From Paracoccaceae bacterium (lineage in GTDB: Bacteria; Pseudomonadota; Alphaproteobacteria; Rhodobacterales; Rhodobacteraceae), in the NCBI GenBank assembly GCA_019454225.1, contig CP075370.1, forward strand, positions 2,098,001-2,162,000: 64,000 nt of DNA, given 5' to 3'. The notes below the pieces were generated by a model, which searched no databases, had not been told where the DNA came from, and saw only the letters and a list, made by a program, of their open reading frames with translations. Positions 19,501 through 29,125 of this stretch are shown here, one piece after another. The stretch's first letter is position 1. Each line of letters starts with the position of its first letter. Both the position numbers and the translations under genes were made by a program.

Positions 19501-22500
19501 GCTCGATCCGGACATCGCCGGGCAGGACCCCCTCCAGACGCAGGACGTTCACCCGGACCTCGTTGCTCAGGGCCGGGTCGTTGATCGTGTCCATTCCGTC
19601 GCCGGGACGAAGGACATAGGTGTCCGATCCGGCCCCGCCGCGCATGAGGTCGTTGCCCGGCCCGCCGATGATCGTGTCACTCTGGCCCGATCCGTCGATC
19701 GTGTCGGCCCCGGCGGAGCCGCGATAGGCCGCCGCCGCCTGCATCGCCGCCTCGTTCCAGACGGTGCCGTCGGCGAATTCGAAGAACTCCATCCGCCGCG
19801 TCGTGACAGTGCCGAACTGCACCCGCACGATCAGCGTCTCGCCGGTTTCGAGGATGCGGATCACCAGATCGTTGCCGATACGGGTGAACTCCAGGTCCTC
19901 GGGGTTCAGGTCGATCAGCCGCAGCCGGTCGATGCTGCGGTGGCTGTTCTCGCCCGTGGTCTCGTTGATCTCGTCATTGCCCTCGCCCGCGCCCCAAAGG
20001 TAAAGGTCGCTGCCCGCGCCGCCGTTCATCACCTGATTGCCGGGGCCACTGGTGAAGGTGTCGTCGCCCGTGGTGCCGTTCAGCGCACCATCGGCGCCGG
20101 TGCCGCTGACCGCGTTGCCCGTGCCGCTTTCAGGGATGATCAGCGCGGCGACCTGCAGGGCGGTCAGCGTCACGTCGTCAAAGACGAAGCGGTTGATCGT
20201 GTCGCCCCCTGCCGCCGCCATCTGGTTGACAAGGGTGATGGTGCCGTTGGGCAGGGTCAGGATTACTGTGTTGCCGCTGCGCGCCCAGCTTGCCTCGGCC
20301 GCCGTCACCCCGTTCAGCACCAGCGTATCGGTCTGCGCCAACTGGCCGCCGTTCCGGATCGTGGTGTTCACGGTGATCCCGGCGGGCATGACATAGGTGT
20401 CGGTTCCCGACCCGGCGGACAGGGTGTCGTCGCCCTCCGACAGGGTCAGGACCTCGTCGGCACTGGTGCCGGTGATGCTGTCGTTGCCCGGTGTCGAAAG
20501 CTGGGCAAAGGCCAGCGTGTGCAGGTCCCTTGCCGTGATCACCGTGCCGTCATCGAACAGGACTTGCTCGATGCGGTACTGCACCGCGCCACCGAAAAAG
20601 CCGGTGGAATGCTGCCCGACCAGCCGGATGCTGTCGCCCGGCCCGCCATTGGCAAAGGTCAGCACCAGATCGGCCCCGTCGCGCGTCAGGATCAACTGGT
20701 CGGGGGTCGTGCCCATCAGCACAAGCCGGTCAACGACCGTGCTGGAGAAGTTTGAAAACGGTTCGTTGATGGTATCCGCCCCGCCGCCCGGCACCTCGTA
20801 GACATAGGTTTCGGCCCAGGACTGGCCGGTAAAGGTCTCGTCGGCCCCGGTGCCATGGAAGCGGAACGGATCGAAGGTCAGCACGGCGCCGTCGCCGGTG
20901 ATGACCTCGATCGTCACGTCCAGCGGATTGAAGCCGGTGATCGTGATCGTCCCCCCGTTGGCAAAACGGATCACCGCGCCCGTGTCGGCCGCGACCTTGC
21001 GCATGTCGATCTGGAAGGCCTGACTGTCGGGGGCGAAGATGCGGACGCTGCCGCGCAGCCCGGACAGGTCAACGGTGTCGTCGCCGTCGCCTGCGCGATA
21101 GACCAGGGCCAGGCGTTTCTGCAGGTATCCGAATTCCGAGGCGAAGGAAAATGCGTCATCCCCCGCCCCGCCATCGACGATGACCGACGGATACAGCCGG
21201 CCAATCGCACCATCCAGATCGATGGACAGCGCATTGTCCCCCGCATCCCCGACGAACACCCGGTAGGCCAGACGCGCCTCTTCCGCATAGGCGCGCAGGA
21301 ACGGATCGGTCAGGTAGCGGTCAAGCACACCCGTGACCATCTCGTCAAAGTCCGCGCGACCCGAGGGCAAGTTCGGGAAATACTCGCCCCGCAGCGCCAT
21401 GATCAGGGGCGCCACCGCGTCGAGATGCGTCATGGCGGCATCCCTGCCGTCGGGCATGCGGTTGACGATTTCATAGACCAGCCGTTCCAGCCCGCCGGTC
21501 ACGAACCCCCATTGCGGATCGACGCTGAGGAAGGACAGCGCGAAGAACGGATTCTGTGGAACGGCAAGGCTTTCCTCGATTGTCGCGGCCTGCGCATGCA
21601 GGGCCCGCGTCAGGTCGATGCCGAAGCGCAGGGCCAGCGACAGGATGGCGGCATTGTAGGCGTCCTCGATCTGCATGACCTGCGACTGCAGTTCGGGCGG
21701 CGCGGCGGTGGTGCCCGTGATCGCGGCGAGGAAGGCAAACTTCTGCGGGTTCAAGCCAAGATCGGCCGGTTCGGTGGTCACCCCGGCGACCCCGGCCCAG
21801 TGCAGGGCCATGGTCTCGAACGCGGCCAGGAACTCGGCTCCGCGGACGGTTCCGGCCAGCGGCACGAGCGACTCGACCATGGCGCGCAGGGCGGCATCGC
21901 CCGATACCGCCACCCACAGGTCCGGCATCGTGCCGAAGCCCTTGATGTTGGGCAGGGCAAGGAGGCTCGCGTCCAGTTCGAACCCGTCGGGATAGGTGCT
22001 GCGCGAAAACAGCGTGTCGATGCCGAAGAACACCGCCGCCGTCCCGCGCACCTCTCCCGCAACGGTCTGGTAGGTGCTGCTGGAAAAGATCAGGCTGTCG
22101 TTTCTGACGACATTGCCGGGAAGGGCCGTCAGCGAGATCGACACGATCCCGGCTTCTTCCATCGTCTGGATTTCGTTCGCGCTGCTGGACCCGCTCTGGT
22201 CGATGTCGCGCCAGACGCGCAGGCTTTGCCAGATCGCGTCACTGGCGTCGATGATGCCGTCGCCGTTGTCGTCGTTCTTCGCCAGATCGGTCAGCGCGTC
22301 GATGAAGGTGTCACCGAAAAGTTCTGCCTGGGTGCTGATCAGCCCGTCGCCGTCCAGATCGCGGCCAAGGATGCCGTCGTCGGGGCCGACCCAGCTTGTC
22401 AGGGTGCCGACGCCGCTGCCGTCGGCATCGAAGAACACCGGCGGGTTGTTGAGGCTGGTCAGTTCGATCCCGTCGCCGTCAAGGTCAAGGATCAGCGGGT

Positions 22501-23548
22501 CGCGCGGGCGATACTGGCTGGGCGAAGGCAGGCCGGGGCCAAAGCCGCTGCCTTCGCCCGGACCGCCGCCGCCTCCCCCGCCGCCTCCCCCGCCACCACC
22601 ACCGCCGCCACCGCCGCCGCCGTTGCCAGACGGCAATCCCCAGATGTCGCGGAACTGGTCGAGGAACTGTTGCACCTCATTGTAGGCTTCCTGGATCCTC
22701 TCGAATTCCTCCTCGCTGGTCGGCCCGGGAGGGTCCGGCTGCGGCGGGGCCGGGGGGGTCGTGGGCGGCGGCGCGAGACCGGGATTTTCCAGAACCGCCT
22801 GGGACTGGTCGGGGTCGAGGTTCAGGGTATCCCATGTGTCCGTCGGTTCGATCACCACGGGCTGGATCGGCGGGGCCTCGGTGCCGCCGGAATTGCCCGG
22901 TGTGCCACCCGTGTTGCCGGTGGAGCCTGACCCGCTCTGGCTTGAGGCCGGGTCGGGAGGATCATACAGAACCACCGGCAGCCCGGTGCTGGCGGCCTGG
23001 TTCAAGGCATTGTTGATCGTGTCGATCAACACGTTGAACTGCGCGGTGGCGTTCTGGATCACCGTCAGCGCCGCCCCTGCCGCACTCAGCCCGACCGAGG
23101 CCAGCGCCAACGGCACAAGGGCGGGCGCCGTGGACCCGACCAGCCCCGCCGTCCCCACGATGGTGGACAGGGCACCCGCCGCCGCCGTCAGCCCCAGCCC
23201 GATATTGCCCGCAAGCGAGCCGACCGAGGCAAGCCCGCCCTGCAGATCGCCCATGGAATTCAGCTGGGTCAGGTTGGCCGAAAGCTGACGCATGTTCTGC
23301 AGCGAGGCAAAGGCACCGTCCAGCAGCACCAGAATCGAGACCGCCGACGAGGCGTTCGAGATGGCCCCGCTTTGGGACGCCTGGTACAACTCGGACTGTG
23401 CCGTGCTGACCATGTTGATGATCTGGTCGGTGATGCCGAACATCGAGTTCGCGGCAGCAAAGTCGGACGACAGACCCCGAGACACAAGGAAGGCGCTGAA
23501 ATCTTGGTGGCCGGCACTCTGGGCGATCTGGTCGAGGTAATAGCTCAT
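16562..23548 (-). CDS. Giant RTX (hemolysin-type calcium-binding) secreted protein
   Basis: A 2328-residue protein, probably exported by a type I system that is not encoded here. Order: an Ala/Gly-rich partly hydrophobic N-terminal domain (~1-240); a Pro-rich linker; 20 consecutive glycines; EF-hand-like calcium motifs ([41 protein letters not shown]); a helical region; then about seven repeats of a ~130-residue module with 'GDGNDVI ... GETLxVxxQF ... FxDGTxW', the hemolysin-type calcium-binding-related module; and a C-terminal block of some 30 nonapeptides (GGxGxDxLx) before a 100-residue end closing in DDFIL. The ATG at 23548 follows AGGAGA at 7 nt; an ATG 18 nt earlier is weaker. It faces a LuxR-type regulator. 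An adhesin or biofilm role is inference. Confidence 0.93.
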   Translation of the reverse strand: MSYYLDQIAQSAGHQDFSAFLVSRGLSSDFAAANSMFGITDQIINMVSTAQSELYQASQSGAISNASSAVSILVLLDGAFASLQNMRQLSANLTQLNSMGDLQGGLASVGSLAGNIGLGLTAAAGALSTIVGTAGLVGSTAPALVPLALASVGLSAAGAALTVIQNATAQFNVLIDTINNALNQAASTGLPVVLYDPPDPASSQSGSGSTGNTGGTPGNSGGTEAPPIQPVVIEPTDTWDTLNLDPDQSQAVLENPGLAPPPTTPPAPPQPDPPGPTSEEEFERIQEAYNEVQQFLDQFRDIWGLPSGNGGGGGGGGGGGGGGGGGGGGPGEGSGFGPGLPSPSQYRPRDPLILDLDGDGIELTSLNNPPVFFDADGSGVGTLTSWVGPDDGILGRDLDGDGLISTQAELFGDTFIDALTDLAKNDDNGDGIIDASDAIWQSLRVWRDIDQSGSSSANEIQTMEEAGIVSISLTALPGNVVRNDSLIFSSSTYQTVAGEVRGTAAVFFGIDTLFSRSTYPDGFELDASLLALPNIKGFGTMPDLWVAVSGDAALRAMVESLVPLAGTVRGAEFLAAFETMALHWAGVAGVTTEPADLGLNPQKFAFLAAITGTTAAPPELQSQVMQIEDAYNAAILSLALRFGIDLTRALHAQAATIEESLAVPQNPFFALSFLSVDPQWGFVTGGLERLVYEIVNRMPDGRDAAMTHLDAVAPLIMALRGEYFPNLPSGRADFDEMVTGVLDRYLTDPFLRAYAEEARLAYRVFVGDAGDNALSIDLDGAIGRLYPSVIVDGGAGDDAFSFASEFGYLQKRLALVYRAGDGDDTVDLSGLRGSVRIFAPDSQAFQIDMRKVAADTGAVIRFANGGTITITGFNPLDVTIEVITGDGAVLTFDPFRFHGTGADETFTGQSWAETYVYEVPGGGADTINEPFSNFSSTVVDRLVLMGTTPDQLILTRDGADLVLTFANGGPGDSIRLVGQHSTGFFGGAVQYRIEQVLFDDGTVITARDLHTLAFAQLSTPGNDSITGTSADEVLTLSEGDDTLSAGSGTDTYVMPAGITVNTTIRNGGQLAQTDTLVLNGVTAAEASWARSGNTVILTLPNGTITLVNQMAAAGGDTINRFVFDDVTLTALQVAALIIPESGTGNAVSGTGADGALNGTTGDDTFTSGPGNQVMNGGAGSDLYLWGAGEGNDEINETTGENSHRSIDRLRLIDLNPEDLEFTRIGNDLVIRILETGETLIVRVQFGTVTTRRMEFFEFADGTVWNEAAMQAAAAYRGSAGADTIDGSGQSDTIIGGPGNDLMRGGAGSDTYVLRPGDGMDTINDPALSNEVRVNVLRLEGVLPGDVRIERVSHDSLDARLHYGNGDSVLLPWQLLTGSGSATLRTIQEVRFDDGTIWTEADLIAMARIYGGPGNDAITATGPVDGGAGDDTITGLNNTDEIYYFGAGSGNDTVIDRSRDTGRDMVRLEGLNRSDVMLSRDGDDLLVTIIASAEVLRVTGQHAPADGAFLLGVRSLVFDDVTLNRNGIANASLTPGTAGEDTILGGPDWETLEGKGGPDHLDGADGSDRYIWRIGDGNDVIEDSGVWDDLDLLDLVDVPGPAAVALIRPGDAPLDLIIRVLATGEEIRLPNQFGGGNIEAIRFQDGTILFAPQLPALSTITGLPEGGRITGHYWSEILRSGPGEHVMDGREGADTYVWTRGDGHDVIEETTTEYGPAEGEEGGDPYEAPHDGPGDTLRLPGLTRADVAFSRPDGTSDLVITILDSGETLTIRGTFDAPLRGIELYLFADGPMTRAEVYAAAGIAVITGGPLLQGSFLPEHFLLGPGDETVVTGGGKDTVEIGPGGGHDRIEGFQKGTGGTVVLLTAAPFASFADLLAAASQSGDDVVIALGEGASLTLVGLDLTDLLPQNFGFDRVMPQGSAAADFIVLSELGDRVQALRGDDSILGGSGHDEIIGGLGNDTLIGNDGNDTLRGGAGDDFLRGMVGDDLVLGSAGNDVLRGEQGHDTLRGGDGGDTIFGGSGNDRLGGDAGDDVLQGGSGTDTLRGGAGNDTLVGGSDNDLLFGDADDDLLQGGDGSDTLRGGEGADTLQGEADDDLLFGDVGNDDLSGGDGNDTIRGGDGDDRLDGGADHDTLFGEAGNDLIQGGTGDDLLLGGDGDDTLEGGDGEDFLRGDAGDDVLDGGTGNDSLRGGGGNDSLYGGDGDDLLRGEHDNDLLDGGEGQDTLIGGAGNDTLNGGDGDDVLTGGGGRDVFVFHGDHGGADRITDFTTRVDRIDLSGLGIGDDAALSASGALSDTEDGVLIDLSLVGGQGSVLLDGLALSMLQPDDFIL
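16806..17735 (-). repeat. RTX nonapeptide repeat array
   Basis: About 30 tandem 27-bp units coding for GGxGxDxLx calcium-binding nonapeptides in the C-terminal part of the RTX protein, the last being [10 protein letters not shown]. Units are strongly degenerate at the DNA level with conserved GGC-GAC codons, so the array is prone to slippage and misassembly. The unit count is by eye. Confidence 0.85.
22562..22621 (-). repeat. Polyglycine triplet tract (20 codons) in the RTX gene
   Basis: Sixty bases of GGN triplets encode exactly 20 consecutive glycines between Asn and Pro in the linker ahead of the EF-hand-like region. Mixed GGC, GGT and GGG codons show it is not a pure repeat, but triplet expansion or contraction could change linker length. 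Confidence 0.9.
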
Positions 23549-23635
23549 GGCCGTCTCCTGCCGCAAAAAACGAACTCTGGGGGCACCAATCCATGCCTGC
23601 CCCGAACGCTACGGAGAGCTGGTCTGTCCGGCATC

Positions 23636-23647
23636 CCCAAAATTGGG
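23636..23647. promoter_or_regulatory. Possible operator between the RTX and LuxR-type genes
   Basis: Palindrome CCCAAAATTGGG (arms CCCAA / TTGGG) in the 144-bp divergent region, 46 bp before the ATG of the LuxR-type regulator and 88 bp before the RTX start. It is the only obvious symmetric site there and a candidate for autoregulation and RTX control. No clear -35/-10 boxes were recognised. Confidence 0.3.
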
Positions 23648-23692
23648 TATGATGGCGCAGTTAACCTGTCACTTGCCAGCGAAACGGGGGCG

Positions 23693-25480
23693 ATGCCCGA
23701 AGCGACGAATGCCACTGGCCCGGCCGACCCCGCCGACCGTGCGGCGCTGATCCATGCGATCTACCGGATCGCGCTGGAACCCCGGTCCTATGATGTGTTC
23801 ATGGACCACTGGGACAGGAACCTGACGCAGGCCCTTGACGACCTGACGGCCCTGCATGACGGCACAAGCCTGACCGACCCCGAGATCGATACCCATTTCG
23901 AGACCGCCTTCAACATCCTGCAGGAACTCGGCAGGCCCGAGAGCAGCCCGCCGATGGATGGCGAAGGGCCGCGCATGCTTGTCGATGCGGCGGGGGTGGT
24001 GGTCTGGCTGAACCGGGCGGCTGCGGCGGGGCTGGGGCTGGAGACCCGCGCGCAGATCGCCGGGCTGGACAGCCACGCCCATCCACCCGGTGCCATCAGC
24101 CGCCTGCTGCGCGACCTTTCGGCGCTTGCCGAAGGGGACACCGAAGCGCAACGCATCCTGCGGCTGGACCTGCCGGACCGGACCCTGTTCCAGATCGCGC
24201 GGCCCGTGACCGACCGGGATGGCCAGCGATTGATCCTGTTCGCCCCGCTGATGACCGCGCCGCCGCCCGAGGTGGAACGGATGTTGCAGGCGACCTTTGG
24301 CCTGACCGAGGCGGAAACGGCGGTGGCCACGGCGCTTGCCAATGGCCAGCGCCCCGAGGAAATCGCGGCGCGGCGCGGGGTTTCGGTGCTGACCGTGCGC
24401 AGTCAGGTCAAGGTGCTGCTGTCCAAGACCGGGGTGACCGGTCAACTGGACCTGGTGCGGCTGCTGCTCGCGCTCGGCCATGTCCTGAACCGGGCCGAGG
24501 CGACACCCCGCGTCGCAGCCGAGCCGCTGATGCTGGCCACCCCGTCCGGCCGCGCCATGCCGGTGGTCTTTCACGGCCCTCCGGGCGGGCGGCCGGTGCT
24601 GTTCCTGCACGGGATGCTGGACGGCTGCACGCCTACACCCGCCATCGAGGCCGCGCTGGTCCGCCACCGCATCCGGCTGATCGCCCCGTTCCGGCCCGGC
24701 TTTGGCACCGCCCCCGCCGACGAGGGGCCGGTCGAGACCGCCCCGCACCGGCTGGCCAGGGATGTCGAGGCGGCGCTGGATCAGCTTGGTCTGCGGCGCG
24801 TGGCGATCCTTGGCCACATGGCGGGGTCGGTCTATGCCTTTGCCGTCGCAGCGCGGTTGCAGGACCGGGTGGCGGGGATCGTCTCGGTGGCAGGCGGGGT
24901 GCCGATCCTGTCGGTCCGACAGTTCGCAACGATGTCCCGCCGCCAGCGGTTGGTGGCCTATACCGCGCTCTACGCCCCAGGCGCCCTCCCGTTCGTGCTG
25001 CGCGCGGGTATCCGCCAGCTTGACTACAACGGGGCGAAGAACTTTGTCTCGGCGCTCTATGAAAACAGCGCTCCGGACATGGCGAAGGTCACGGACCCGG
25101 ACGTGTTTCATGCCCTGAAACTCGGCTACGAATTCGCCGTGTCGCAGGGACACTCGGCCTTCGAGATCGACAGCCACCATGTCGTGCGCGACTGGACGGC
25201 GCTGGTCGAGGGCTCGCGGGTGCCGGTCGCCCTTGTCCATGGCCGCCATGACCCTGTGGTGTCCGCCGCCTCGGTCGAGGAGTTTGCCTCCCGCCTCGGG
25301 CCGCGCGCCGTGCTCGACCTTCTGCCGGACTGCGGTCAGCTTGTCCTGTATCACGCCCCTGACGCCGTCTTCGCCGCCGTCGCCCGGCTGTTCGACAGTG
25401 CGAACGGCAGCGACCGCCCCGATCCCGCCCCGCCACTGAGCGGTCGTCGAACCCGTTCGCCAGCCAGGAGTTCGGGGTAG
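23693..25480 (+). CDS. LuxR-type regulator fused to an alpha/beta-hydrolase fold lacking catalytic residues
   Basis: A 595-residue fusion: a PAS-like N-terminal region (~90-190), a LuxR-type helix-turn-helix (~201-262; LTEAETAVATALANGQRPEEIAARR is the start), then an alpha/beta-hydrolase domain (~285-570). The hydrolase has the oxyanion strand PVLFLHGMLDG, but the nucleophile elbow reads LGHMAGS, with Met376 where GxSxG needs Ser. The acid Asp520 (HGRHDP) is kept, while the usual catalytic His position is Gln549 (DCGQL). Catalysis is therefore unlikely and ligand sensing more plausible. It is divergent from the giant RTX gene, its likely target. The start at 23693 is the first in-frame ATG; the ribosome-binding site is weak (GGGGG). 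Confidence 0.85.
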   Translation: MPEATNATGPADPADRAALIHAIYRIALEPRSYDVFMDHWDRNLTQALDDLTALHDGTSLTDPEIDTHFETAFNILQELGRPESSPPMDGEGPRMLVDAAGVVVWLNRAAAAGLGLETRAQIAGLDSHAHPPGAISRLLRDLSALAEGDTEAQRILRLDLPDRTLFQIARPVTDRDGQRLILFAPLMTAPPPEVERMLQATFGLTEAETAVATALANGQRPEEIAARRGVSVLTVRSQVKVLLSKTGVTGQLDLVRLLLALGHVLNRAEATPRVAAEPLMLATPSGRAMPVVFHGPPGGRPVLFLHGMLDGCTPTPAIEAALVRHRIRLIAPFRPGFGTAPADEGPVETAPHRLARDVEAALDQLGLRRVAILGHMAGSVYAFAVAARLQDRVAGIVSVAGGVPILSVRQFATMSRRQRLVAYTALYAPGALPFVLRAGIRQLDYNGAKNFVSALYENSAPDMAKVTDPDVFHALKLGYEFAVSQGHSAFEIDSHHVVRDWTALVEGSRVPVALVHGRHDPVVSAASVEEFASRLGPRAVLDLLPDCGQLVLYHAPDAVFAAVARLFDSANGSDRPDPAPPLSGRRTRSPARSSG

Positions 25481-25667
25481 TCCTGCACCCCTTGATGTGT
25501 TCTGGACCGAGGGCTCCCTCGCCGCCAAGAACCGCGAGACCATGGCGACTCTGGAAACCGAGAACGCGCGGCGGGCGCGGATTTTCAAACCTTCCGCCAA
25601 GAGCGTCAAACCCGAACCGATAGAAAAATCGGTGTGGAAACAAAGGCTGTCGATTTCAGGGATTTAG
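25481..25667. other. Host-side intergenic stretch before the island
   Basis: No supported gene. A 41-codon ORF (25542-25667, MATLETENARRARIF...) extends upstream in frame without a start, and I recognise no family. It ends exactly where the island's left repeat begins, so it may be a relic of a gene cut by insertion. Confidence 0.4.
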
Positions 25668-25682
25668 GTGGTGCCAGAGCCG
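25668..25682. repeat. Left attachment-site copy (attL-like)
   Basis: GTGGTGCCAGAGCCG matches the 3' terminus of tRNA-Phe at 38556-38571 except for one missing C. Orientation is the same as in the tRNA, as expected for an island between two copies of the tRNA 3' end. Confidence 0.55.
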
Positions 25683-26218
25683 CACTCGCATTTTCACGAC
25701 AAGGACATGAAATAAAACAATAAACATTCTTCTGAAATCTTCGATACCCCCAATGGTACCCCCAAAGGGTGGAACTGCCCCGAGGCCGTACGCACGGCGG
25801 TTCCAAAATTGCCTCCGTCAATCGATGATCTCGGTACTTCTCATCCGCCGTGGCGCCGTCTGAAACTCTCTCCCCATCTCATCTCTGCGTCGAGGCTCGA
25901 GATGAGCGAACTGGGGCCAATGCGCGGTGGCGCAGCAAGGGGGCGGCTTTCGCCCGTGATTTCGCACCTTGCGCACTGCCATGGCAAGCACGCGTAGGGG
26001 AGTTCATCGTAGCTGGGGCCTTGGCCTGCTCGAGTTTTGGACAAGTCCCGACAACCGATTGGACAACCATGCCCCGAGCATCAGGTGATCACAGCCGGCG
26101 TCCGTGTTTAGTGGAAACGATGTGAACTGAGCACAAGAATGGCGATGTCCTCGTCCTGGACCGAGACCGAATACGGCAGAGCCCTTGCCTTGGAGTCTGA
26201 ACTGGCAGGCTTCCGATG
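25683..26218. other. Island left-end non-coding stretch
   Basis: 536 bp without a supported gene. It contains the left arm-type repeat (25742-25766). Short open frames occur on both strands, but none has a ribosome-binding site and recognisable product. The vsr gene ends at 26219. Confidence 0.5.
25742..25766 (+). repeat. Left integrase arm-type direct repeat
   Basis: CGATACCCCCA followed after 4 nt by TACCCCCAAA. The same two blocks with the same 4-nt spacing occur at 38423-38447, also on the + strand. They lie 60 bp inside the left boundary, a usual place for arm-type integrase sites. Confidence 0.6.
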
Positions 26219-26692
26219 TCAGTCGGAGGCGGACCTCTGCCCCGTATTCTGCCCGATTTCCGTCACCGTTCCCGCATTGCGAAGCCAGTCCGCCACGCTG
26301 TCACTTGCCGCAGCGGCGCCCTGCGCGCTGCGAAGAGCGCACTCCCAAACGATCGCGACCCGCCAGCCAGCACTCAGCAAGGCGGCTCGGTTCATCTCAT
26401 CTCGTGCCACATTCGCCGCGAACTTGGCCATCCAGAACTCGGGCCGCGTAGACGGGATCGTCGTGTATCGGCAGCCATCATGGCGATGCCAGAAATACCC
26501 GTGAACGAAGATGACGGCCCTGTATTTCGGCAGCACCAGATCAGGCGTGCCGGGCAGCCACTTTCCGTGCAGACGATATCGGAAGCCAAGCGCGTGCAGG
26601 GACCGCCGGAGGATCATTTCCGGCTTCGTATCCTTTCCCCGAATGCCAGCCATCATGCGGGATCGCGTATGACTGTCGACGACGTCGGTCAT
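26219..26692 (-). CDS. vsr: Very short patch repair endonuclease (Vsr)
   Basis: A 157-residue T:G mismatch endonuclease that protects C5-methylated sites from deamination mutagenesis. Typical features: DSHTRSRMMAGIRGKDTKPE at the N-terminus, the core GTPDLVLPKYRAVIFVHGYFWH with the catalytic Asp, the zinc/metal-site HRHDGC, and WRVAIVWECALR. The ATG at 26692 gives the normal length; an in-frame extension upstream overlaps the methyltransferase start. It is divergent from the C5-methyltransferase, its usual partner. The C-terminus looks complete. Confidence 0.93.
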   Translation of the reverse strand: MTDVVDSHTRSRMMAGIRGKDTKPEMILRRSLHALGFRYRLHGKWLPGTPDLVLPKYRAVIFVHGYFWHRHDGCRYTTIPSTRPEFWMAKFAANVARDEMNRAALLSAGWRVAIVWECALRSAQGAAAASDSVADWLRNAGTVTEIGQNTGQRSASD

Positions 26693-26732
26693 TTGGCTCC
26701 TGGCCTCGGCCTCTTGACCTGCTATACACCCG

Positions 26733-28280
26733 ATGTTTCGTTTGCGAGAGGTCCCTGATTTGCCAGCCACTTTCGGCATTGTCGATCTTTTCGCCGGTCC
26801 GGGCGGCCTTGGAGAGGGTTTTGCCGCTCTGGAGGCTGGCGGTCAGCACCCTTTCCAGATCGGGATTTCGGTCGAGAAGGAGGCATCGGCACACCGGACG
26901 CTCCGGCTGCGCGCGTTTGTGCGTGCCCATGTCTCGCGACACGGCGCCCTGCCGGATGCCTTCGTTACGTTCCATGCCGGCCTTGCGGACGAACCGGACT
27001 GGTGCGCGGTGGACGCCGCCGCATGGGCCGAGGCGACGGCTGAGTCGCGCTGTCTCGAACTGGGCAGTGAAGATGCCGCCGCGGCCATCGACGAGTCCAT
27101 CGATCGGCTGCGACGGAGCTTCGACGACACGATCCTGATCGGCGGTCCACCCTGCCAGGCCTATTCGCTGGTTGGAAGGGCACGCTCGCGGGGCAAGGCG
27201 GACTACGTGCCGGAAGAAGACCATCGGCATTACCTGTTCCGGGAATACATCCGGGTGCTGGACCGGTTGCGACCCGCCGCCTTCATCATGGAAAACGTCA
27301 AGGGCATGCTGTCCTCGACCGTCGAAAGCCGCCTCGTGTTCGAGATGCTGATGGAGGATCTGGCTTCCCTTGGCACGGGGCACGGCCATCACTACGAGCT
27401 GCGGGCGATCCGTCTCGCGGACGGATGGGCCACTCTGCAAGAGGCCATGAGGCCAGCCGACTTCATCGTGCGTGCCGAGGCGTTCGGTGTTCCGCAGCGC
27501 CGCCACCGCGTCATCATCGTCGGCATCAGGTCGGATCTGGCAACTCGGGCCACCGGCGCCAGGATCGCGGTGTCAGGCCCAACCCGCACAGTCGCAGAGA
27601 CCATCGGCAACATGCCGCCCCTGCGCAGCGGCATCAGCCGCGCTGTCGACACGCCCGCGGCGTGGCGAAGGGAGGTCGCAGACGTCGCAAAGCTTCTCGC
27701 GAAGATATTCAAGGGCAAGGAGGACGGTGCCCTGCGGCCCAGGTTTCTTGAAGTCGCGGAACTGCTGAAGCACGGCGCCGAAACCAGACGCTCTTCCACC
27801 ATGCTCCCTGCGGGCTATGGAACATCGAATGACGACCTGATGCGCTGGCTGGAGCGTCCCGGCTTGCGCGCGCTGGCCCAGCACGAAACCAGGGGTCACA
27901 TGGCCGCGGACCTCGGCCGCTACCTGTTTGCCACGGTCTTCGGCAAGGTGCGTGGCTTCAGCCCCAAGGCGGCCGACTTTCCGCTAGCCCTCAGCCCGGA
28001 TCACCGTAACTGGCTCAGCGGCGTCTTCAATGACCGCTTTCGCGTCCAGCTTGCACACGAGCCTTCGACGACCGTGACCAGCCATACTTCGAATGACGGG
28101 CACTATTTCATCCACCCGGACCCGTTGCAGTGCCGCAGCCTGACGGTTCGCGAGGCTGCCCGCCTAGGGAACGTCAGCCGAAGGATGCGCGATAGACGGA
28201 TGGCTCCAAGATTAGTGCAGAGTCGAGTGGGGGTGCGATCAGGAACGAGCGCGGCGCCTTGCCAACTTCGTAGAGCCTGA
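26733..28280 (+). pseudogene. DNA cytosine-5 methyltransferase, C-terminally truncated
   Basis: Motifs of a C5-methyltransferase are present in order: DLFAGPGGLGEGF (I), GGPPCQAYSLVGR with the catalytic Cys (IV), MENVKGM (VI), FGVPQRRHRVIIVG (VIII) and SLTVREAARL (start of IX). After that (about codon 478, base 28164) the expected 'Q..FPD' and the motif X 'GNxVP' are missing; the frame runs on for 38 unrelated codons into the 3' end of the convergent DUF3883 gene. Loss of motif X, which helps form the AdoMet pocket, should impair activity. The start is either ATG 26733 or TTG 26760, the latter with GAGAGG upstream. It was probably the modification arm of the Z1-type system downstream. Confidence 0.85.
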
Positions 28281-29004
28281 AAATCCGGAACTTGTCCGGC
28301 GCTTCCTCTGCAAATTCGCGCTCGTTCCGGGACAGGAAGAACGGTGTGCGTCTGTGCCCAATTGTGGTCTTGACCTCAAAGAAACGCTCAGTTCCGTCGG
28401 CTTCGAACGATCGGATATCATATCCGGCCCCGTCTCCTTCTTCTTGCGAGACCCACTTCACCTTCTTTGCCAAGTCGGGACGCCCGGCCTGAGAGAGCCG
28501 AGCAATTTCGGAGTGATAGACAAGCTCTTCGCCAATCAGGCCGGTCTTTCTGTTCCGAAGATCGCGTAGAGCAGGATCAAATTTGCGGGCAAGCCGCTCC
28601 AGGTCCGAGTTCGTCGAAACCACAGGAGGCTCGATCAGAGGCGTTTGCTCGGGGAAGAGAATGGTCGCATCTGCAAGATCTGTGTCGTCACGCTTGTCAG
28701 GAAATTCAAAGTTCCAGAAACCATCGACTCGGGCTTCGACAGCCGCAATCAAAGCATGCTGATAATTTCTTAGGGGCGCAAGACCAGGCAGCCAGGGAAG
28801 TCCGATCCGCTCAAGAACGGCGCTGATATTCTGGAATTTGCGCTCCACCGACTTTACATTCCGGCCAGTAACTTCGGCGATCTCGCGATATTTGTGCAGC
28901 TTGACCGGAGATTGTCCCTCCAGATTTAGTTTCCAAAGATCGAAGTAGCCCGCAACCGCGAGTTCAACGGCCTCAACGGACCAGTTTGAACCAGGCTCTT
29001 CCAA
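28174..29004 (-). CDS. DUF3883 domain protein, nuclease-like
   Basis: A 276-residue protein. The N-terminal half (NWSVEAVELAVAGYFDLWK ... FQNISAVLERIGLPWLPG) is a helical module often found in restriction-type proteins. The C-terminal part is DUF3883, with a PD-(D/E)XK-like core: Glu in LIGEELVY, Asp in GYDIRSFEADG, then FFEVKTT. The best start is TTG at 29004 with GGAG about 9 nt upstream, giving MEEPGSNWSVE; longer readings run into the Z1 gene. It is opposite in direction to both neighbours, has visibly lower GC, and occupies the place between methyltransferase and Z1 where related loci would encode a GHKL-type ATPase. It looks like a later insertion. Confidence 0.75.
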   Translation of the reverse strand: MEEPGSNWSVEAVELAVAGYFDLWKLNLEGQSPVKLHKYREIAEVTGRNVKSVERKFQNISAVLERIGLPWLPGLAPLRNYQHALIAAVEARVDGFWNFEFPDKRDDTDLADATILFPEQTPLIEPPVVSTNSDLERLARKFDPALRDLRNRKTGLIGEELVYHSEIARLSQAGRPDLAKKVKWVSQEEGDGAGYDIRSFEADGTERFFEVKTTIGHRRTPFFLSRNEREFAEEAPDKFRIFRLYEVGKAPRSFLIAPPLDSALILEPSVYRASFG

Positions 29005-29125
29005 CGCGACGCTCCGTACCGACGGGACAGGCAGCCAGCATCGCACGTCTGAGACAAGATTCAACAACCACTCGGGGCTGATCGCCTCCGAGCGACCCCA
29101 CATCGAGGAAAAATACGGCATCAGC

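Noticed and set aside
16781-20755. 1324-codon open frame on the + strand opposite the RTX gene
   Set aside because: It mirrors the GGN/GAC codon repeats of the RTX gene; its product is repetitive Val/Ala/Gln/His/Arg-rich sequence with no motif, and it has no ribosome-binding site. A GC and repeat shadow.
25576-25588. 13-bp identity CGCGGATTTTCAA with the anticodon region of tRNA-Phe (38589-38601) as an att core
   Set aside because: Relative to the better 3'-end match at 25668 the order is reversed from that in the tRNA, so the two cannot belong to one tRNA copy; it is also outside the arm repeats. Treated as chance.
25542-25667. 41-codon ORF just before the island
   Set aside because: No ribosome-binding site, no recognisable product; kept only as part of the intergenic description.
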